Assembly (NCBI GenBank): GCA_049671305.1
Contig: JBATUR010000049.1
Span: 1 to 48,854 of the forward strand
DNA from: CADCTM01 sp049671305
GTDB taxonomy: Bacteria > Cyanobacteriota > Cyanobacteriia > Cyanobacteriales > Coleofasciculaceae
Length of the DNA: 48,854 nt
Reading direction: 5' to 3'
In this document: positions 33,169-42,999 of the stretch, one piece after another
How the letters are laid out: the number at the start of each line of letters is the position of its first letter
Numbering within the stretch: position 1 is the first letter of the stretch
Notes under the pieces: generated by a model
The model's database searches: none
Told to the model about the DNA's origin: nothing
The model's input: the letters and a program-made list of their open reading frames with translations, nothing else
Position numbers and translations under genes: made by a program

Positions 33169-35292
33169 TCATTGGCTTGCCATTTCCATAAGAATTTGCT
33201 GGGAATTTTGCTCTTTGTTGTTATCTGTGGGTTGTCGTTGGATATATTGACCGTCTGGTTGCAAGTCCCAAGCTTGTCTGTTATCAGCAAGCATGACTCC
33301 CAAGATTTCTTGCAAGTCTTTGAGACTGTCTGGGTCTTCAATGGGGACAACTGCTTCAACTCGTCGGTCTAGGTTACGACTCATCCAGTCGGCACTGCCA
33401 ATGTAAACTTCCTCACTGCCTTGATTGTGGAAGTAAAAAATGCGCGAGTGTTCTAGGTAGCGACCAATAATGCTGATCACGCGAATGTTTTCGCTGAGGT
33501 TTTTGACGCCTGGACGTAGGCAGCACATACCTCTTATTATCAGGTCAATTTGTACCCCGGCAAGTGAAGCTTCATAGAGAGTTGCGATAATTTGGGGGTC
33601 AACTAGGGCGTTCATTTTGGCAACAATACGACCGCTAAAACCGTTTTGACAGTGTTCGATTTCACGATGAATCAGAAACAAAAAGCGATCGCGCAAATTA
33701 ACTGGTGCTACTAATAATTTACGATAAGATCTTTGCCTTGAATAACCGGTCAAATAATTAAATAAGTCGGTTAAATCTGCCCCCAATTCCTCACAACAAC
33801 TCAATATGCCTAAATCTGTATATAGTCTTGCTGTTTTGGGATTATAGTTTCCGGTTCCAATATGAACATAGCGACGGATATGATTGTCTTCTTGCCGCAC
33901 GACTAAAACAACTTTTGTATGGGTTTTTAATCCTACCAAACCGTAAACTACATGAACTCCAGCTTGTTCTAATTTTCTTGCCCAATTAATGTTATTTTTT
34001 TCATCAAAACGGGCTTTTAACTCTACCAATACCGCAACCTGTTTGCCATTTTCGGCTGCCGAAATTAAAGCTTTGATAATTGGTGAGTCGCCAGATGTCC
34101 GGTAGAGGGTCATTTTGATGGCAAGAACTTGTGAATCATGAGCTGCTTTGGTGATAAAACGTACTACGGTTGCCGAAAATGAGTGATAAGGATGATGCAG
34201 TAATAAATCTGCTTGACGAATTACAGCAAAGATATCTTCAACTCCTTCATCTGAAAGAGCATTTTGTAGCCGTGGGGGTCTCTTTCTTGTCCACACGGGG
34301 TCTTTGAGTTCCGGCAAAGGCAGACTCAGAAAACTCATCAAGTCTTTTAGTCCTAATAATCCTTCTACTTCATAAACATCTGGCTCTTTTACTTCCATTT
34401 CTTCAATCAACATGAGCCGTACTGCTTCAGGCATGGTAGATTGAATTTCTAGCCGCACAACTGACCCGCCTAGACGCTGTTTTCTTAGTTCTTGTTCAAT
34501 TGCTAATAACAGGTCATCGGCTTCGTCTTCTTCCACAGCTAAATCGGCATTTCTGGTAACCCGAAATAGATAATATTCTTGAATATTCATGCCCGGAAAG
34601 AGAAACTCTAAATTGTGGGCAATGACTTGTTCTAAAGCTACTCCAGTCCAAAATACAGCGTGTTTTTTGCTTCGCTGCCTTAGTGCTTCTGGCAGTGGTA
34701 TAAAACGAGGCAAAACTCCTGGTACTTTGACTCTGGCAAATAGCTCTTCTTTAGTTTCTGGATCTTTAACAACTACTGCTAAATTAAGGCTGAGGTTGGA
34801 AATATGAGGAAACGGATGACCAGGGTCAACTGCTAAAGGTGTGAGGACGGGAAAAATTTGTTCTTCAAAGTAGTTTTGCAGGTAAACTCTTTGTTCTTGA
34901 TTTAAGTCCATATAGTCGAGGAGGTAGACGCCTTCTCGTGCTAGTTGAGGTCGCAGGACTTTCTCAAAATGCTGATGTTGTTCAACAACTATTGGTGGCA
35001 AACCTTGGCTAATTAATTCGAGTTGTTCCCTTGGCGTCCGTCCGTCGGGGGGTAGCTTGCTGACGTTGGCAGCGACTTGCTGCTTTAGTGCTGCCACGCG
35101 CACCATAAAAAATTCATCCAGGTTTGAGCTGAAAATTGCCAGGAACTTCAGACGTTCTAAAAGCGGCGTCCGGGAGTCAGTCGCTTCTGCTAAGACTCGC
35201 TTATTAAACTCCAGCCAGCTAAGTTCCCGGTTGAAGTAATATTGCGGGTCATTTAAGTTAATTTCCGTGACAGTTGTTTTCGATTTAGACAT
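33169..35292 (-). CDS. ppk: Polyphosphate kinase 1
   Basis: 707 residues. Ppk1 polymerises the terminal phosphate of ATP into polyphosphate. N-terminal domain with YFNRELSWLEFNKRVLAEA and SNLDEFFMVRVAALK, middle domain with FPHISNLSLNLAVVVKDP, and two C-terminal phospholipase D-like domains. GLKTHTKVVLVVRQ contains the His that is normally autophosphorylated, and HIGTGNYNPKTARLYTDLG is a family signature. ATG 35292 matches the family start. A hairpin lies in the upstream region. The degrading enzyme (ppx) is 10 kb away. Confidence 0.97.
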   Translation of the reverse strand: MSKSKTTVTEINLNDPQYYFNRELSWLEFNKRVLAEATDSRTPLLERLKFLAIFSSNLDEFFMVRVAALKQQVAANVSKLPPDGRTPREQLELISQGLPPIVVEQHQHFEKVLRPQLAREGVYLLDYMDLNQEQRVYLQNYFEEQIFPVLTPLAVDPGHPFPHISNLSLNLAVVVKDPETKEELFARVKVPGVLPRFIPLPEALRQRSKKHAVFWTGVALEQVIAHNLEFLFPGMNIQEYYLFRVTRNADLAVEEDEADDLLLAIEQELRKQRLGGSVVRLEIQSTMPEAVRLMLIEEMEVKEPDVYEVEGLLGLKDLMSFLSLPLPELKDPVWTRKRPPRLQNALSDEGVEDIFAVIRQADLLLHHPYHSFSATVVRFITKAAHDSQVLAIKMTLYRTSGDSPIIKALISAAENGKQVAVLVELKARFDEKNNINWARKLEQAGVHVVYGLVGLKTHTKVVLVVRQEDNHIRRYVHIGTGNYNPKTARLYTDLGILSCCEELGADLTDLFNYLTGYSRQRSYRKLLVAPVNLRDRFLFLIHREIEHCQNGFSGRIVAKMNALVDPQIIATLYEASLAGVQIDLIIRGMCCLRPGVKNLSENIRVISIIGRYLEHSRIFYFHNQGSEEVYIGSADWMSRNLDRRVEAVVPIEDPDSLKDLQEILGVMLADNRQAWDLQPDGQYIQRQPTDNNKEQNSQQILMEMASQ

Positions 35293-35735
35293 AATTTTGC
35301 ATTGCCACTGTCTGGTTCCTGACTTATCGTTATATCAGCTTGTTGCTAAGGTTGAACCTCAAACAAGGCTTCAACCGATAGCCGTCTAAGGCACGATTTA
35401 CCTGAATTTAAATTGTAATTTTATCCTACATTGATCTTGAGGTAAAAGAGATTTTTTGAGAGATCAGGTTTGCTGTCGCTATTGCTACCCCAACTAGCAG
35501 GTAGGAAAATTGTTTCTAAGCTAGGAATACAATAGCAGAATAACACCAAGAGCGGGTTAAGAAAAAGGTAAATGGATAATGTTATTTAAATGAGCTGAGA
35601 GCAGCGTCTTTAAAGTTGATGCCGTTTAGATACTACTGCTGTTAAAATTGTTGTACATCTTCATGTAAAATAGTTTTGTAGAGATTAAAAAAGTATAAGT
35701 AGCTATTGGTGTAATAGTTAAGACAACCTGAGGCT
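35293..35735. other. Spacer between the sensor kinase gene and ppk, with a hairpin in the ppk leader
   Basis: 443 bp without a gene. GGTTGAA (35350-35356) and TTCAACC (35370-35376), extended by CCT/AGG, form a compact hairpin 58 bp upstream of the ppk start. No obvious PHO-box direct repeat was seen, although ppk genes are often phosphate-controlled. Confidence 0.5.
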
Positions 35736-38700
35736 TTAAAACTTTTGATTTGTCTGAACAATTTTTTCCCATTCTTCAACAGTGGTATGATTTTGTAAGT
35801 GTTCACAGCGTTTAATGTAGAGCCTTGCCACGCCGTCTTCTTTATTGATTTTTAAAACTTCCTGAAATAGTTGTAAAGCTTCCGATATTTTTTGATCGTG
35901 ATAGCAATAGATGGCTTGTTCAAAGATACCAAGCGTTTGGCTTTTTAAATCAAAAATTTCACGAGGATTACTATCATAGACTTCAAACACAGCAATCAGC
36001 TCAGTTTTTCCTTTAACTTGCACTTTATCAACAAATCTACAGTTGTAGTCTGTAGCATTATCTAGCTTACTTAAAGTTTGACGACTAATAAGAATTGAAG
36101 CACCATAAACTTTGGTTAAGCTTTCTAAACGAGCGGCTAAGTTTACGGCATCAGAAATAACTGTTCCTTCCAATCTTTGTTCTTCGCCAATCATTCCTAA
36201 CATGATGTTGCCTGTATGAATACCAATACCAATGGCAATGGGTAAATGACCACTTTTTTGACGCTTTAAATTATAGTCATAAACTTGTTTTTGCATCTCA
36301 ACTGCTGCTCGTAAAGCATCATCAGGTACTTCTGGAAACAGTGCCATAATGGCATCTCCAATATATTTATCAATGAAACCACTATTGTCTCTAATTACAG
36401 GACTGACTCTTTTTAGATAAGCATTAAGGAAGTCAAAGTTTTCTTTAGGAGTCATGCTTTCTGAGAGCGTTGTAAACGAGCGAATATCTGAAAACAAGAT
36501 GGTCATTTCTTGCTGTACTTGATCGCCTAACTGAACATCAATGATGCTTTCTTTTCCTAAAAATTTTAAAAATTCACGCGGCACAAAACGATTATATGAT
36601 GAATTAATTTTTGCTAACTTTATATGGTTTCTAATTCGGACAAGTAGCTCGTTTCTAGAAAATGGTTTAGTTAAATAATCATTAGCCCCTGCATTAAATC
36701 CTTCTACAAAGTCGGAAACTTGGTTTTTAGCTGTTAGTAAAACAATGGGTAGTTCGTTAGCTAAAAAACGTTGGCGTATTTTTTGACAAACTTCATAGCC
36801 TGTCATTTGTGGCATCATAATATCTAATAATATCAAGTCTGGTTTTAAGCCTTTTTCGATTAATTCAAGAGCTTCGATTGGACTATGAGTTAGGGTAAGA
36901 GAATAGTCTTCTAGGGAAAGTAGATTAGAAAGTACTTGCAAATTAATTGGTTCATCATCCACAATCAAAAGCTTATAGACTTTATTAGTTTGCGTTAATG
37001 AAGGAAGAGGCAGAGAGAGTTCTCTATTTCTGGAAACTATAAAAGTTTCGGGAATAAATAAATTATCAAGAGAAATAGAAGGCGGAGTCGAACGATATAA
37101 TGTTTTATTTTCCTCTGTGGAAAGGGGAAGCGTAAAGATAAATTGTGAACCTCTACCCAAAGTAGACTCAACACGAATTTTACCGCCTTGTAATTCTACG
37201 AGTTGTTTAGTAATTGATAAACCAAGTCCACTTCCTCCATAAGAGCGAGTAATTGAGCCATCTACTTGCTCAAAAGATTCAAAAATTCGATCTAATTTAT
37301 CAGAGGCAATCCCAATACCTGTATCACTAACTATAATTTCTAATAAACCTTTTTCTTTAGCTTGATCAAATGAGAGCCGGAAAGAGGGAATAACGACTGC
37401 TGATACTTCTATTATTCCCGTTTCGGTAAATTTAATAGCATTACCAATCAAGTTATAAAGGACTTGCTGAATGCGATCTTCATCGGCAAATACAGGCGGA
37501 ATCTCAGCAGAGATAGAATTGATTAACTGTAAGTTTTTTTGTTGTGCGAGAGGTTTAGAAAGGCTTAAAACTATGTCAGTAAGTTCTCGCATACCCACAG
37601 GTTTGAGTTGAAGCTCTAAATTTTTATGCTTAAGTCGAGAAAAATCTAAAATATCGTTAATCAGATTAGATAATCTTCTGCCACTAGAAGCAATCATCAA
37701 AAGATTATTCTGTTGTTCTTGATTTAATTTGCCTGTTGCACCATCAATCATCGATTCAGCAATACCAATAATGCCGTGAAGTGGAGTTTTTAATTCATGG
37801 GAGGTATTAGCTAAAAATTCATCTTTTAGTTTATCAATATCTGATAATTCAGTGTTTTTAGTTTCTAGACTTTCTGTATAGTTTTGAATTCGTTCCATCA
37901 GATGATTGAACGAATGAGCAAGATTGCCAATCTCATCTTTAGCTCTAATTTTGACTCGAATATTTAAATTTCCGGCTGTAAACTGAGATACTTTTCTAGT
38001 CAAACTAATCAGTGGTTTAGTGAGAATTTGTCCCATAATTACAGCGGTAACTGTTACTATGCCTGCAATGATTACTGCTAAGACTAATGCTGTATTAGTT
38101 TGGGCTTGAATGGGTGCAAGAAAAGCCGATTGTGGTTGGGCAAAAATCACAAACCAAGGTTTGGTAGCCAAAGGTGCAATTGCTACCGAGTTCCATTGAT
38201 CACCTGTCTCTGTAAGTTGAGTGGTTAAATAAGAAGTAGACGATGCTTTTTTGGTAGTATTATCTAAACCTTTTTTAAGTGCAGGTAAATTGGTTGAAAG
38301 TTCAGCAAAAGGTAGAAGCGGTAATCGTTGATCAGCTTGTAATTTCTGAATTAAAGTTTGAGATAAAGGTACAACAGATTTAAAAGTTAATTCTGGTATT
38401 TTGCTATGAGCAACTCGAATATAATTTTCATCTAATAAAATAGCAAATGATTCTAAACCAACAAAATTAGTGGGTTTGCTAATTAATTTTTGAATAACAG
38501 TAGCATTGTATGATACTCGTAAGATACCAATAGCTTCTCCTTTGATATTACGAACAGGATTGCTAAAATAAATTTTTACGATATTAGAATCTTCAGTCAG
38601 TTGTATTGCCGAAGCATAAGGCAAGTTAGTTTTGAGCGGTTCAATAAAGTAATCACGGTTTGATTCATCTTTACCAATATCAATCGTATTAGTATCTAAT

Positions 38701-39095
38701 AAATTCCTTCCTTGCAAGTCAAGCAAAGCATAAGAAAATATATTATTAAGATCTCGACGTATCAAACTCCTTAAAATATAGCCCGCGACTTTTTCCTCAG
38801 CACTACCAATTCTTGCTTCTTGAGGAAGACTTAAATATTCTGCTAATCCTGGTAGACTTGATTCAACACGAACATTACTAAGATTATTGTCAATAAATGA
38901 ATCAATACTAGTTGCTGTTTGAGAAGCTACTGCAACTAACGCTTGTTGAGCATTATCTTTGAGTGTTTTTTGAGTAGTATCTCTGTTGATTAGTGCAAGT
39001 AAAATTAAAGGAATCAGTGCCACTGCCAAGAAGGACACAATCAGCTTATTGCGTAGAGTATAAAATTTAGCCAGCCGCATAGTTTTCCTAGGCAA
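35736..39095 (-). CDS. Hybrid sensor histidine kinase with receiver and class III adenylate cyclase domains
   Basis: 1119 residues. Order: TM1 (18-37), extracytoplasmic Cache-like sensor (about 40-330), TM2 (336-357), HAMP (about 358-410), HisKA with phospho-acceptor His433 in HELKTPLHG, HATPase (about 535-657, GSGLGLSITKQLVE), receiver with Asp758 (DLILLDIMMPQMTG), class III cyclase (about 862-1040) and a short TPR-like tail. Cyclase residues are intact: metal Asp870 (FSDIRSF) and Asp914 (GDAIMALF), purine-selecting Lys910 and Asp982, transition-state Asn985 and Arg989. This predicts an active ATP cyclase, so the signal should end in cAMP. The gene starts 3 bp after a substrate-binding protein gene, so sensing of that ligand is likely. 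Confidence 0.93.
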   Translation of the reverse strand: MPRKTMRLAKFYTLRNKLIVSFLAVALIPLILLALINRDTTQKTLKDNAQQALVAVASQTATSIDSFIDNNLSNVRVESSLPGLAEYLSLPQEARIGSAEEKVAGYILRSLIRRDLNNIFSYALLDLQGRNLLDTNTIDIGKDESNRDYFIEPLKTNLPYASAIQLTEDSNIVKIYFSNPVRNIKGEAIGILRVSYNATVIQKLISKPTNFVGLESFAILLDENYIRVAHSKIPELTFKSVVPLSQTLIQKLQADQRLPLLPFAELSTNLPALKKGLDNTTKKASSTSYLTTQLTETGDQWNSVAIAPLATKPWFVIFAQPQSAFLAPIQAQTNTALVLAVIIAGIVTVTAVIMGQILTKPLISLTRKVSQFTAGNLNIRVKIRAKDEIGNLAHSFNHLMERIQNYTESLETKNTELSDIDKLKDEFLANTSHELKTPLHGIIGIAESMIDGATGKLNQEQQNNLLMIASSGRRLSNLINDILDFSRLKHKNLELQLKPVGMRELTDIVLSLSKPLAQQKNLQLINSISAEIPPVFADEDRIQQVLYNLIGNAIKFTETGIIEVSAVVIPSFRLSFDQAKEKGLLEIIVSDTGIGIASDKLDRIFESFEQVDGSITRSYGGSGLGLSITKQLVELQGGKIRVESTLGRGSQFIFTLPLSTEENKTLYRSTPPSISLDNLFIPETFIVSRNRELSLPLPSLTQTNKVYKLLIVDDEPINLQVLSNLLSLEDYSLTLTHSPIEALELIEKGLKPDLILLDIMMPQMTGYEVCQKIRQRFLANELPIVLLTAKNQVSDFVEGFNAGANDYLTKPFSRNELLVRIRNHIKLAKINSSYNRFVPREFLKFLGKESIIDVQLGDQVQQEMTILFSDIRSFTTLSESMTPKENFDFLNAYLKRVSPVIRDNSGFIDKYIGDAIMALFPEVPDDALRAAVEMQKQVYDYNLKRQKSGHLPIAIGIGIHTGNIMLGMIGEEQRLEGTVISDAVNLAARLESLTKVYGASILISRQTLSKLDNATDYNCRFVDKVQVKGKTELIAVFEVYDSNPREIFDLKSQTLGIFEQAIYCYHDQKISEALQLFQEVLKINKEDGVARLYIKRCEHLQNHTTVEEWEKIVQTNQKF

Positions 39096-39098
39096 AAG

Positions 39099-40097
39099 CT
39101 ACTGTAAAAATGAAGAATCAAGTAATTTCTCTAAATCTATAGAATGATTTAAAGTCCCATTTTGCTTGAAAAAGTTTAGGTAGAGCTTAGTGGTATAGTA
39201 CAGTGATTCTGTATTATTTCCTGAAATAAAAGCCTTTTTGTTGTCCTTTAAATTGAACAATTTAATTCCATCTAGCGAAATTGTTTCCGGCTTGATATTG
39301 AGAAACTTAGCAATTAAAAGATTTCCTTCCTTTGGATTATTTTGCCAATAATCTACAGCCTGAAACCAAGCGCGGACAAAAGCCTTAATGTCGTCAGGTC
39401 TTTGCTGCAATACTGAATGATGAAAAGCAATAACATCAGGAATTAAGCCAGGAGTTTGTTTACTGGTAAACAATACTTTCAACCCAGCTTGCCTCGCTTG
39501 TGTGACCTGGGGTTCCCAAGTATGTCCTGCTTGAATTTTGCCACTTTGAATCAAGTCAAGGGTTTCAGCAATGACATTAGTTTGTGTCGTATCCTCAAGA
39601 CTCATATTGTTCATTTCCAACATTTTCGTGACAAATAATTCACCAAATCCTCCTAAACGAACACCAATTAGTTTATTTTTCAAATCAGCTACTTTCATAA
39701 TCTGAGGCTGGGCAATTACGGCATCGGCACCTGCTGATACATCAGTCGTTAAGATTATCCTGATATCCGGATTAACTGCAGTATTAGTTACAGCACTTCC
39801 CAAGGCTAAGGTGACGCCATCGTATTTGTTAGCAACAAATTCAGTCAGGTTTGCGCCGATATTTTTTGTAAAGATTGGTGCAACTTTAACCTGCTGCTGG
39901 GCAAAGAATCCTTTTTCTTGAGCAATAATTAAGGGTAGAAATCCGGCCCAAGGCTCATAAAGAATTCGTAGCGGTGGCAATTCTGATTTAGGGGTAACAG
40001 TAATGCTACAAGCGATTAAACTTAATACACTAATCAAGAAAAGAATACCCCAACGTAGGGCTAAATTTGTCCTGCCTGCTCTGGCAAATAACTGCAT
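39099..40097 (-). CDS. Lipoprotein substrate-binding protein, NMT1/SsuA/ThiY-like, second in operon
   Basis: 332 residues. Signal peptide with lipobox ending LIAC (Cys30), so the mature protein should be lipid-anchored on the outer face of the inner membrane. The mature part is an NMT1/SsuA-like periplasmic fold: ILYEPWAGFLPLIIAQEKGF, then KYDGVTLALGSA, LGGFGELFVTKML and GHTWEPQVTQARQAG. Members of this group bind sulfonates, nitrate, taurine or pyrimidine precursors; the ligand here is unknown. No permease or ATPase gene follows. Instead the gene runs directly (3 bp) into the sensor kinase/cyclase. It is a paralogue of the gene upstream (40126-41094). Confidence 0.88.
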   Translation of the reverse strand: MQLFARAGRTNLALRWGILFLISVLSLIACSITVTPKSELPPLRILYEPWAGFLPLIIAQEKGFFAQQQVKVAPIFTKNIGANLTEFVANKYDGVTLALGSAVTNTAVNPDIRIILTTDVSAGADAVIAQPQIMKVADLKNKLIGVRLGGFGELFVTKMLEMNNMSLEDTTQTNVIAETLDLIQSGKIQAGHTWEPQVTQARQAGLKVLFTSKQTPGLIPDVIAFHHSVLQQRPDDIKAFVRAWFQAVDYWQNNPKEGNLLIAKFLNIKPETISLDGIKLFNLKDNKKAFISGNNTESLYYTTKLYLNFFKQNGTLNHSIDLEKLLDSSFLQ

Positions 40098-40125
40098 TAT
40101 AACTTATATTAATGATGATAATGTA

Positions 40126-41094
40126 TTAAAGAAATGAGGGATCGAAGAATTTTTGAAAGTCCGGTGGACGAGTTAAATTTCCGCTGCGTACAAAAAAATT
40201 GCTGTATAACTGGGCAGTATAATATAAAGAATCTGTCTGATTACTTGGAATCAATTCTCTGCGGTTATCGCTCAAGGTAAGAAACTTGACACCTTCTAAA
40301 GAAATTGTCTCTGGTGTAATATTTAATACCTTACCAATGATGGCATTTCCTTCTTTTAAATGAGTTTGCCAGTAATCAACAGCTTGAAACCAAGCGCGGA
40401 CAAAAGCACGAATCTCCTGGGGACGCTCACGTAAGGCTTTGCTCGTAAAAGTTATGACATCTGGCATTAAAGTAGGTGTTTGTTTACTAGTAAATAAAAT
40501 CTTACCGACTCCGGTTTTAATAACATCTGACACATGAGGTTCCCAACTATGTCCGGCTTGAATCATTTTACTCTTTAAACGTTCTGGAATTTGTTCTCCA
40601 GAAACATTGACAAAAGTTACTTGCTCAGGACTTATTTCATTCATTTCTAACATTTTGGTGACAAATAATTCTCCAAAAGAACCAATACCAACGCCAATTT
40701 TTTTACCTTTTAAGTCAACAACTTTTTGAATTTCCGGTTGTGCCACTATCGCATCAGCACCCACTGACATAGCTGTGACTAAAATTAGATGCAGATTGGG
40801 ATTAGTGGCACTAATTGGTACAATTTCCCCTAGTGATGAAAAAATGCCATCATATTTTCCCGCACCGAAATCAGCAAGTATTCCTTGACTATTTTCTTGC
40901 AGCAAGGTTTCTACTTTCACACCTTGAGCCGAAAAAAAGCCTTTTTCTTGAGCAATGACAATTGGAAAAAATCCCGTCCAAGCACTATAGGCAAACTTCA
41001 GTGGCTGCAGTTGGGGTTGCGGCTGCAAAAAAAGTTGACAAGCTGTTAACAGCAGCATTGTCATAAAAAAAACTATCAATCCTTTAATTTTCAT
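40126..41094 (-). CDS. Lipoprotein substrate-binding protein, NMT1/SsuA/ThiY-like, first in operon
   Basis: 322 residues. Lipobox LLTAC with Cys19. Core segments match the downstream paralogue: FAYSAWTGFFPIVIAQEKGF, GKYDGIFSSLGE, IGSFGELFVTKMLEMN and FTSKQTPTLMPDVITF. The two are clearly duplicates that have diverged moderately, which could give two ligands or two affinities. First gene of a three-gene unit, 28 bp from the next. The promoter should lie in the 206-bp gap shared with the divergent gene at 41301. Confidence 0.88.
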   Translation of the reverse strand: MKIKGLIVFFMTMLLLTACQLFLQPQPQLQPLKFAYSAWTGFFPIVIAQEKGFFSAQGVKVETLLQENSQGILADFGAGKYDGIFSSLGEIVPISATNPNLHLILVTAMSVGADAIVAQPEIQKVVDLKGKKIGVGIGSFGELFVTKMLEMNEISPEQVTFVNVSGEQIPERLKSKMIQAGHSWEPHVSDVIKTGVGKILFTSKQTPTLMPDVITFTSKALRERPQEIRAFVRAWFQAVDYWQTHLKEGNAIIGKVLNITPETISLEGVKFLTLSDNRRELIPSNQTDSLYYTAQLYSNFFVRSGNLTRPPDFQKFFDPSFL

Positions 41095-41300
41095 ATAGAC
41101 TTACTTAAAATTATTAAGGCTGAGTAAGAGTCTAAAAAGCCGAGAGCTTAATGTTGTTTTCAAGGGTATCATCCAAGAGCTAGTCTCGTTATACCAGCAA
41201 GTTTTTAACTTTAGACTTAAAAACAGAAAACAATTTATTTGACAAAATTATTCAGTAGGATGCTCTTTTTAGACTTATCGCCATAAAATATTAGCTATTG

Positions 41301-42512
41301 ATGTTTAAATCTACTGACTTTAACCTTTCTTCAAAATACACCTACCAACTACAAGCCCGGTGTGATAGTGGTGCTTTGTTGCGTGTGCGTCAGTCTGTGG
41401 TTGAGTGTACCCACACTTATAATTTGCCTGATAACTACTCTTTCGGCAACATTTCCCCAGCGATTAATAATCAAGGTAATGTTGCTTTTAAGGTTTTGGG
41501 ACACCGAAATCAAGCTATTTGGTACGGAAATAATTATACGGGGCGTTTGGTTTATACTGCGCCAAAAGCCGCTTTTTTGAGTAAGGTGTCTTTAAATAAC
41601 CAAGGGTGCTTAGTTTGGGAACAATTGCGATCGCATACCAATGGCATTTGGCACTATAATGCTGCCCAAAATATTAGTAGCTTACTCACCACCAGCCCAA
41701 TTGGAAGCTGTGGTTGGGCAGCCGCGACAATTAATGATCAAGGCGGCGTTGGCTTTCGGGCAAAGTTTGCAGAGGCTTATGGCTTGGCTGTTTATCATGC
41801 TACTGACGCCACAACTGCCACACTAGCGCTGATGAGTAACTTGGATGCTGCCAGTATTTACTCATTTCTGTTTCTGCCAGCCTTTAATAACCAGGGAAAA
41901 ATCGCCGCCAAAGTGCGCTTAGGAGAGCCTGGAGCTATTGGTAATGAACGCCCGGATCAAATTCGCCTTTTTGACTTTGCAGGTGACTCCAAGCTGATTG
42001 TTGCCAATTGCAACTATGACCCTGATTTGCCCTATCAAAGTTTTGACAATAGTGTTAGCTGCAACGACAACGGACAAGTTGCCTTTATTGCCAACTTAAA
42101 ATCTGGTCAACGAGGTGTATTTCGCTTTGATGGTACTGTAAAAGCGATCGCTCTTGAAGGTGAGCAGCAACTTTCACGCATTGAACGTTTTCCCCCAAAA
42201 CTCAATAATCACGGTTTAATCATCTTTCGTGGCTTTGACAAGCAAGGATTACGAGCAATTTGGGCAGGGGATGGTACTACCCTCCAGAAAGTCGTCAGTG
42301 AGGGTGATTTGCTGCCGACCGATCTTGGTATACTGCAACTAGCGCGTCCAGACCAAGGTGCCGTATTTATCGGTACGCCGGACTTAAATGACCAAGCTGA
42401 AATCGTTTTTGCCGCCTCCTTATCTGATCCTCAAAATACTCGTATCGGTTTTGGTGCAGGGGTTTTTGTGGCACGTACCCTGGCAACTGAGTCAAGAGAA
42501 TTTGGCAACTAA
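41301..42512 (+). CDS. Unknown protein with seven NxxG beta-repeats, possible propeller
   Basis: 403 residues from ATG 41301; a TTG immediately before also keeps the frame open. I do not recognise a characterised family. Seven repeats of a core 'N-N/D-x-G-x-V-x-F' are spaced through the protein (AINNQGNVAFKV, SLNNQGCLVWEQ, TINDQGGVGFRA, FNNQGKIAAKVR, CNDNGQVAFIAN, LNNHGLIIFRGF, LNDQAEIVFAAS), resembling the DUF7453-type repeat. Seven copies suggest a seven-bladed beta-propeller, which is inference. No signal peptide. It is divergent from the substrate-binding/kinase operon and shares its spacer, so co-regulation is possible. Confidence 0.75.
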   Translation: MFKSTDFNLSSKYTYQLQARCDSGALLRVRQSVVECTHTYNLPDNYSFGNISPAINNQGNVAFKVLGHRNQAIWYGNNYTGRLVYTAPKAAFLSKVSLNNQGCLVWEQLRSHTNGIWHYNAAQNISSLLTTSPIGSCGWAAATINDQGGVGFRAKFAEAYGLAVYHATDATTATLALMSNLDAASIYSFLFLPAFNNQGKIAAKVRLGEPGAIGNERPDQIRLFDFAGDSKLIVANCNYDPDLPYQSFDNSVSCNDNGQVAFIANLKSGQRGVFRFDGTVKAIALEGEQQLSRIERFPPKLNNHGLIIFRGFDKQGLRAIWAGDGTTLQKVVSEGDLLPTDLGILQLARPDQGAVFIGTPDLNDQAEIVFAASLSDPQNTRIGFGAGVFVARTLATESREFGN

Positions 42513-42525
42513 CTAGTCACACCCC

Positions 42526-42735
42526 TTACTCAAAAGCTTCATCTTCAATACCGCGCCACCATTCCCCTAATTTCATCAAATCTTCGTGAATATCAGCTAA
42601 TTCTGTGGCATAAAGATCAGGCGAAATGCTAGCTTGTCTTTCTTGAAGCTTCTTCAGGCGCAGTTGCACCAACAACCAAGGCTTAGAAATACTGTTGGTT
42701 GCTTCAATATATTGGGCGAATTCCTGACTATCCAT
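42526..42735 (-). CDS. Small conserved-looking hypothetical protein
   Basis: 69 residues, helical and charged, beginning MDSQEFAQYIEATNSIS and with two Trp near the end (LGEWWRGIEDEAFE). No membrane segment or metal motif. It ends 13 bp from the stop of the convergent gene at 42512. It may form a small unit with the 77-residue gene 30 bp upstream. No function can be given. Confidence 0.6.
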   Translation of the reverse strand: MDSQEFAQYIEATNSISKPWLLVQLRLKKLQERQASISPDLYATELADIHEDLMKLGEWWRGIEDEAFE

Positions 42736-42765
42736 AATAAAAAAAAGACAACTATATTAATTATG

Positions 42766-42999
42766 TTACTCAGCAGTCTCACCGTCCCAATCTAGAGTTT
42801 CGGTCAGCGTATCATCTTCATATCCTGCCTCATTGAGAGCGTGTTTGGCTAAATCGAGGTCAAAGATGCCTTGAGAGTCGTTAGCGCGAATGTATTCAAC
42901 TGCTTTAACTAAATGAGCGATCGCATCTAGTGAAGCAGCAAGTCTAGTTTCTAATTCTTTCACTTTCGCCTTAAGGTCTTCTGGCGTTGGCTCACTCAT
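42766..42999 (-). CDS. Small acidic hypothetical protein with coiled-coil N-terminus
   Basis: 77 residues. The N-terminal 40 residues look like a coiled coil (LKAKVKELETRLAASLDAIA). The rest is acidic, ending LTETLDWDGETAE. The start ATG at 42999 is unambiguous. It lies 126 bp downstream of the superoxide dismutase gene on the same strand. I do not recognise it. Like the next gene it has ordinary codon use for this genome, supporting a real gene. Confidence 0.6.
   Translation of the reverse strand: MSEPTPEDLKAKVKELETRLAASLDAIAHLVKAVEYIRANDSQGIFDLDLAKHALNEAGYEDDTLTETLDWDGETAE

Noticed and set aside
39099..41094. Complete ABC uptake system
   Set aside because: Only binding proteins are encoded; no permease or ATPase gene is present on either side within the window.
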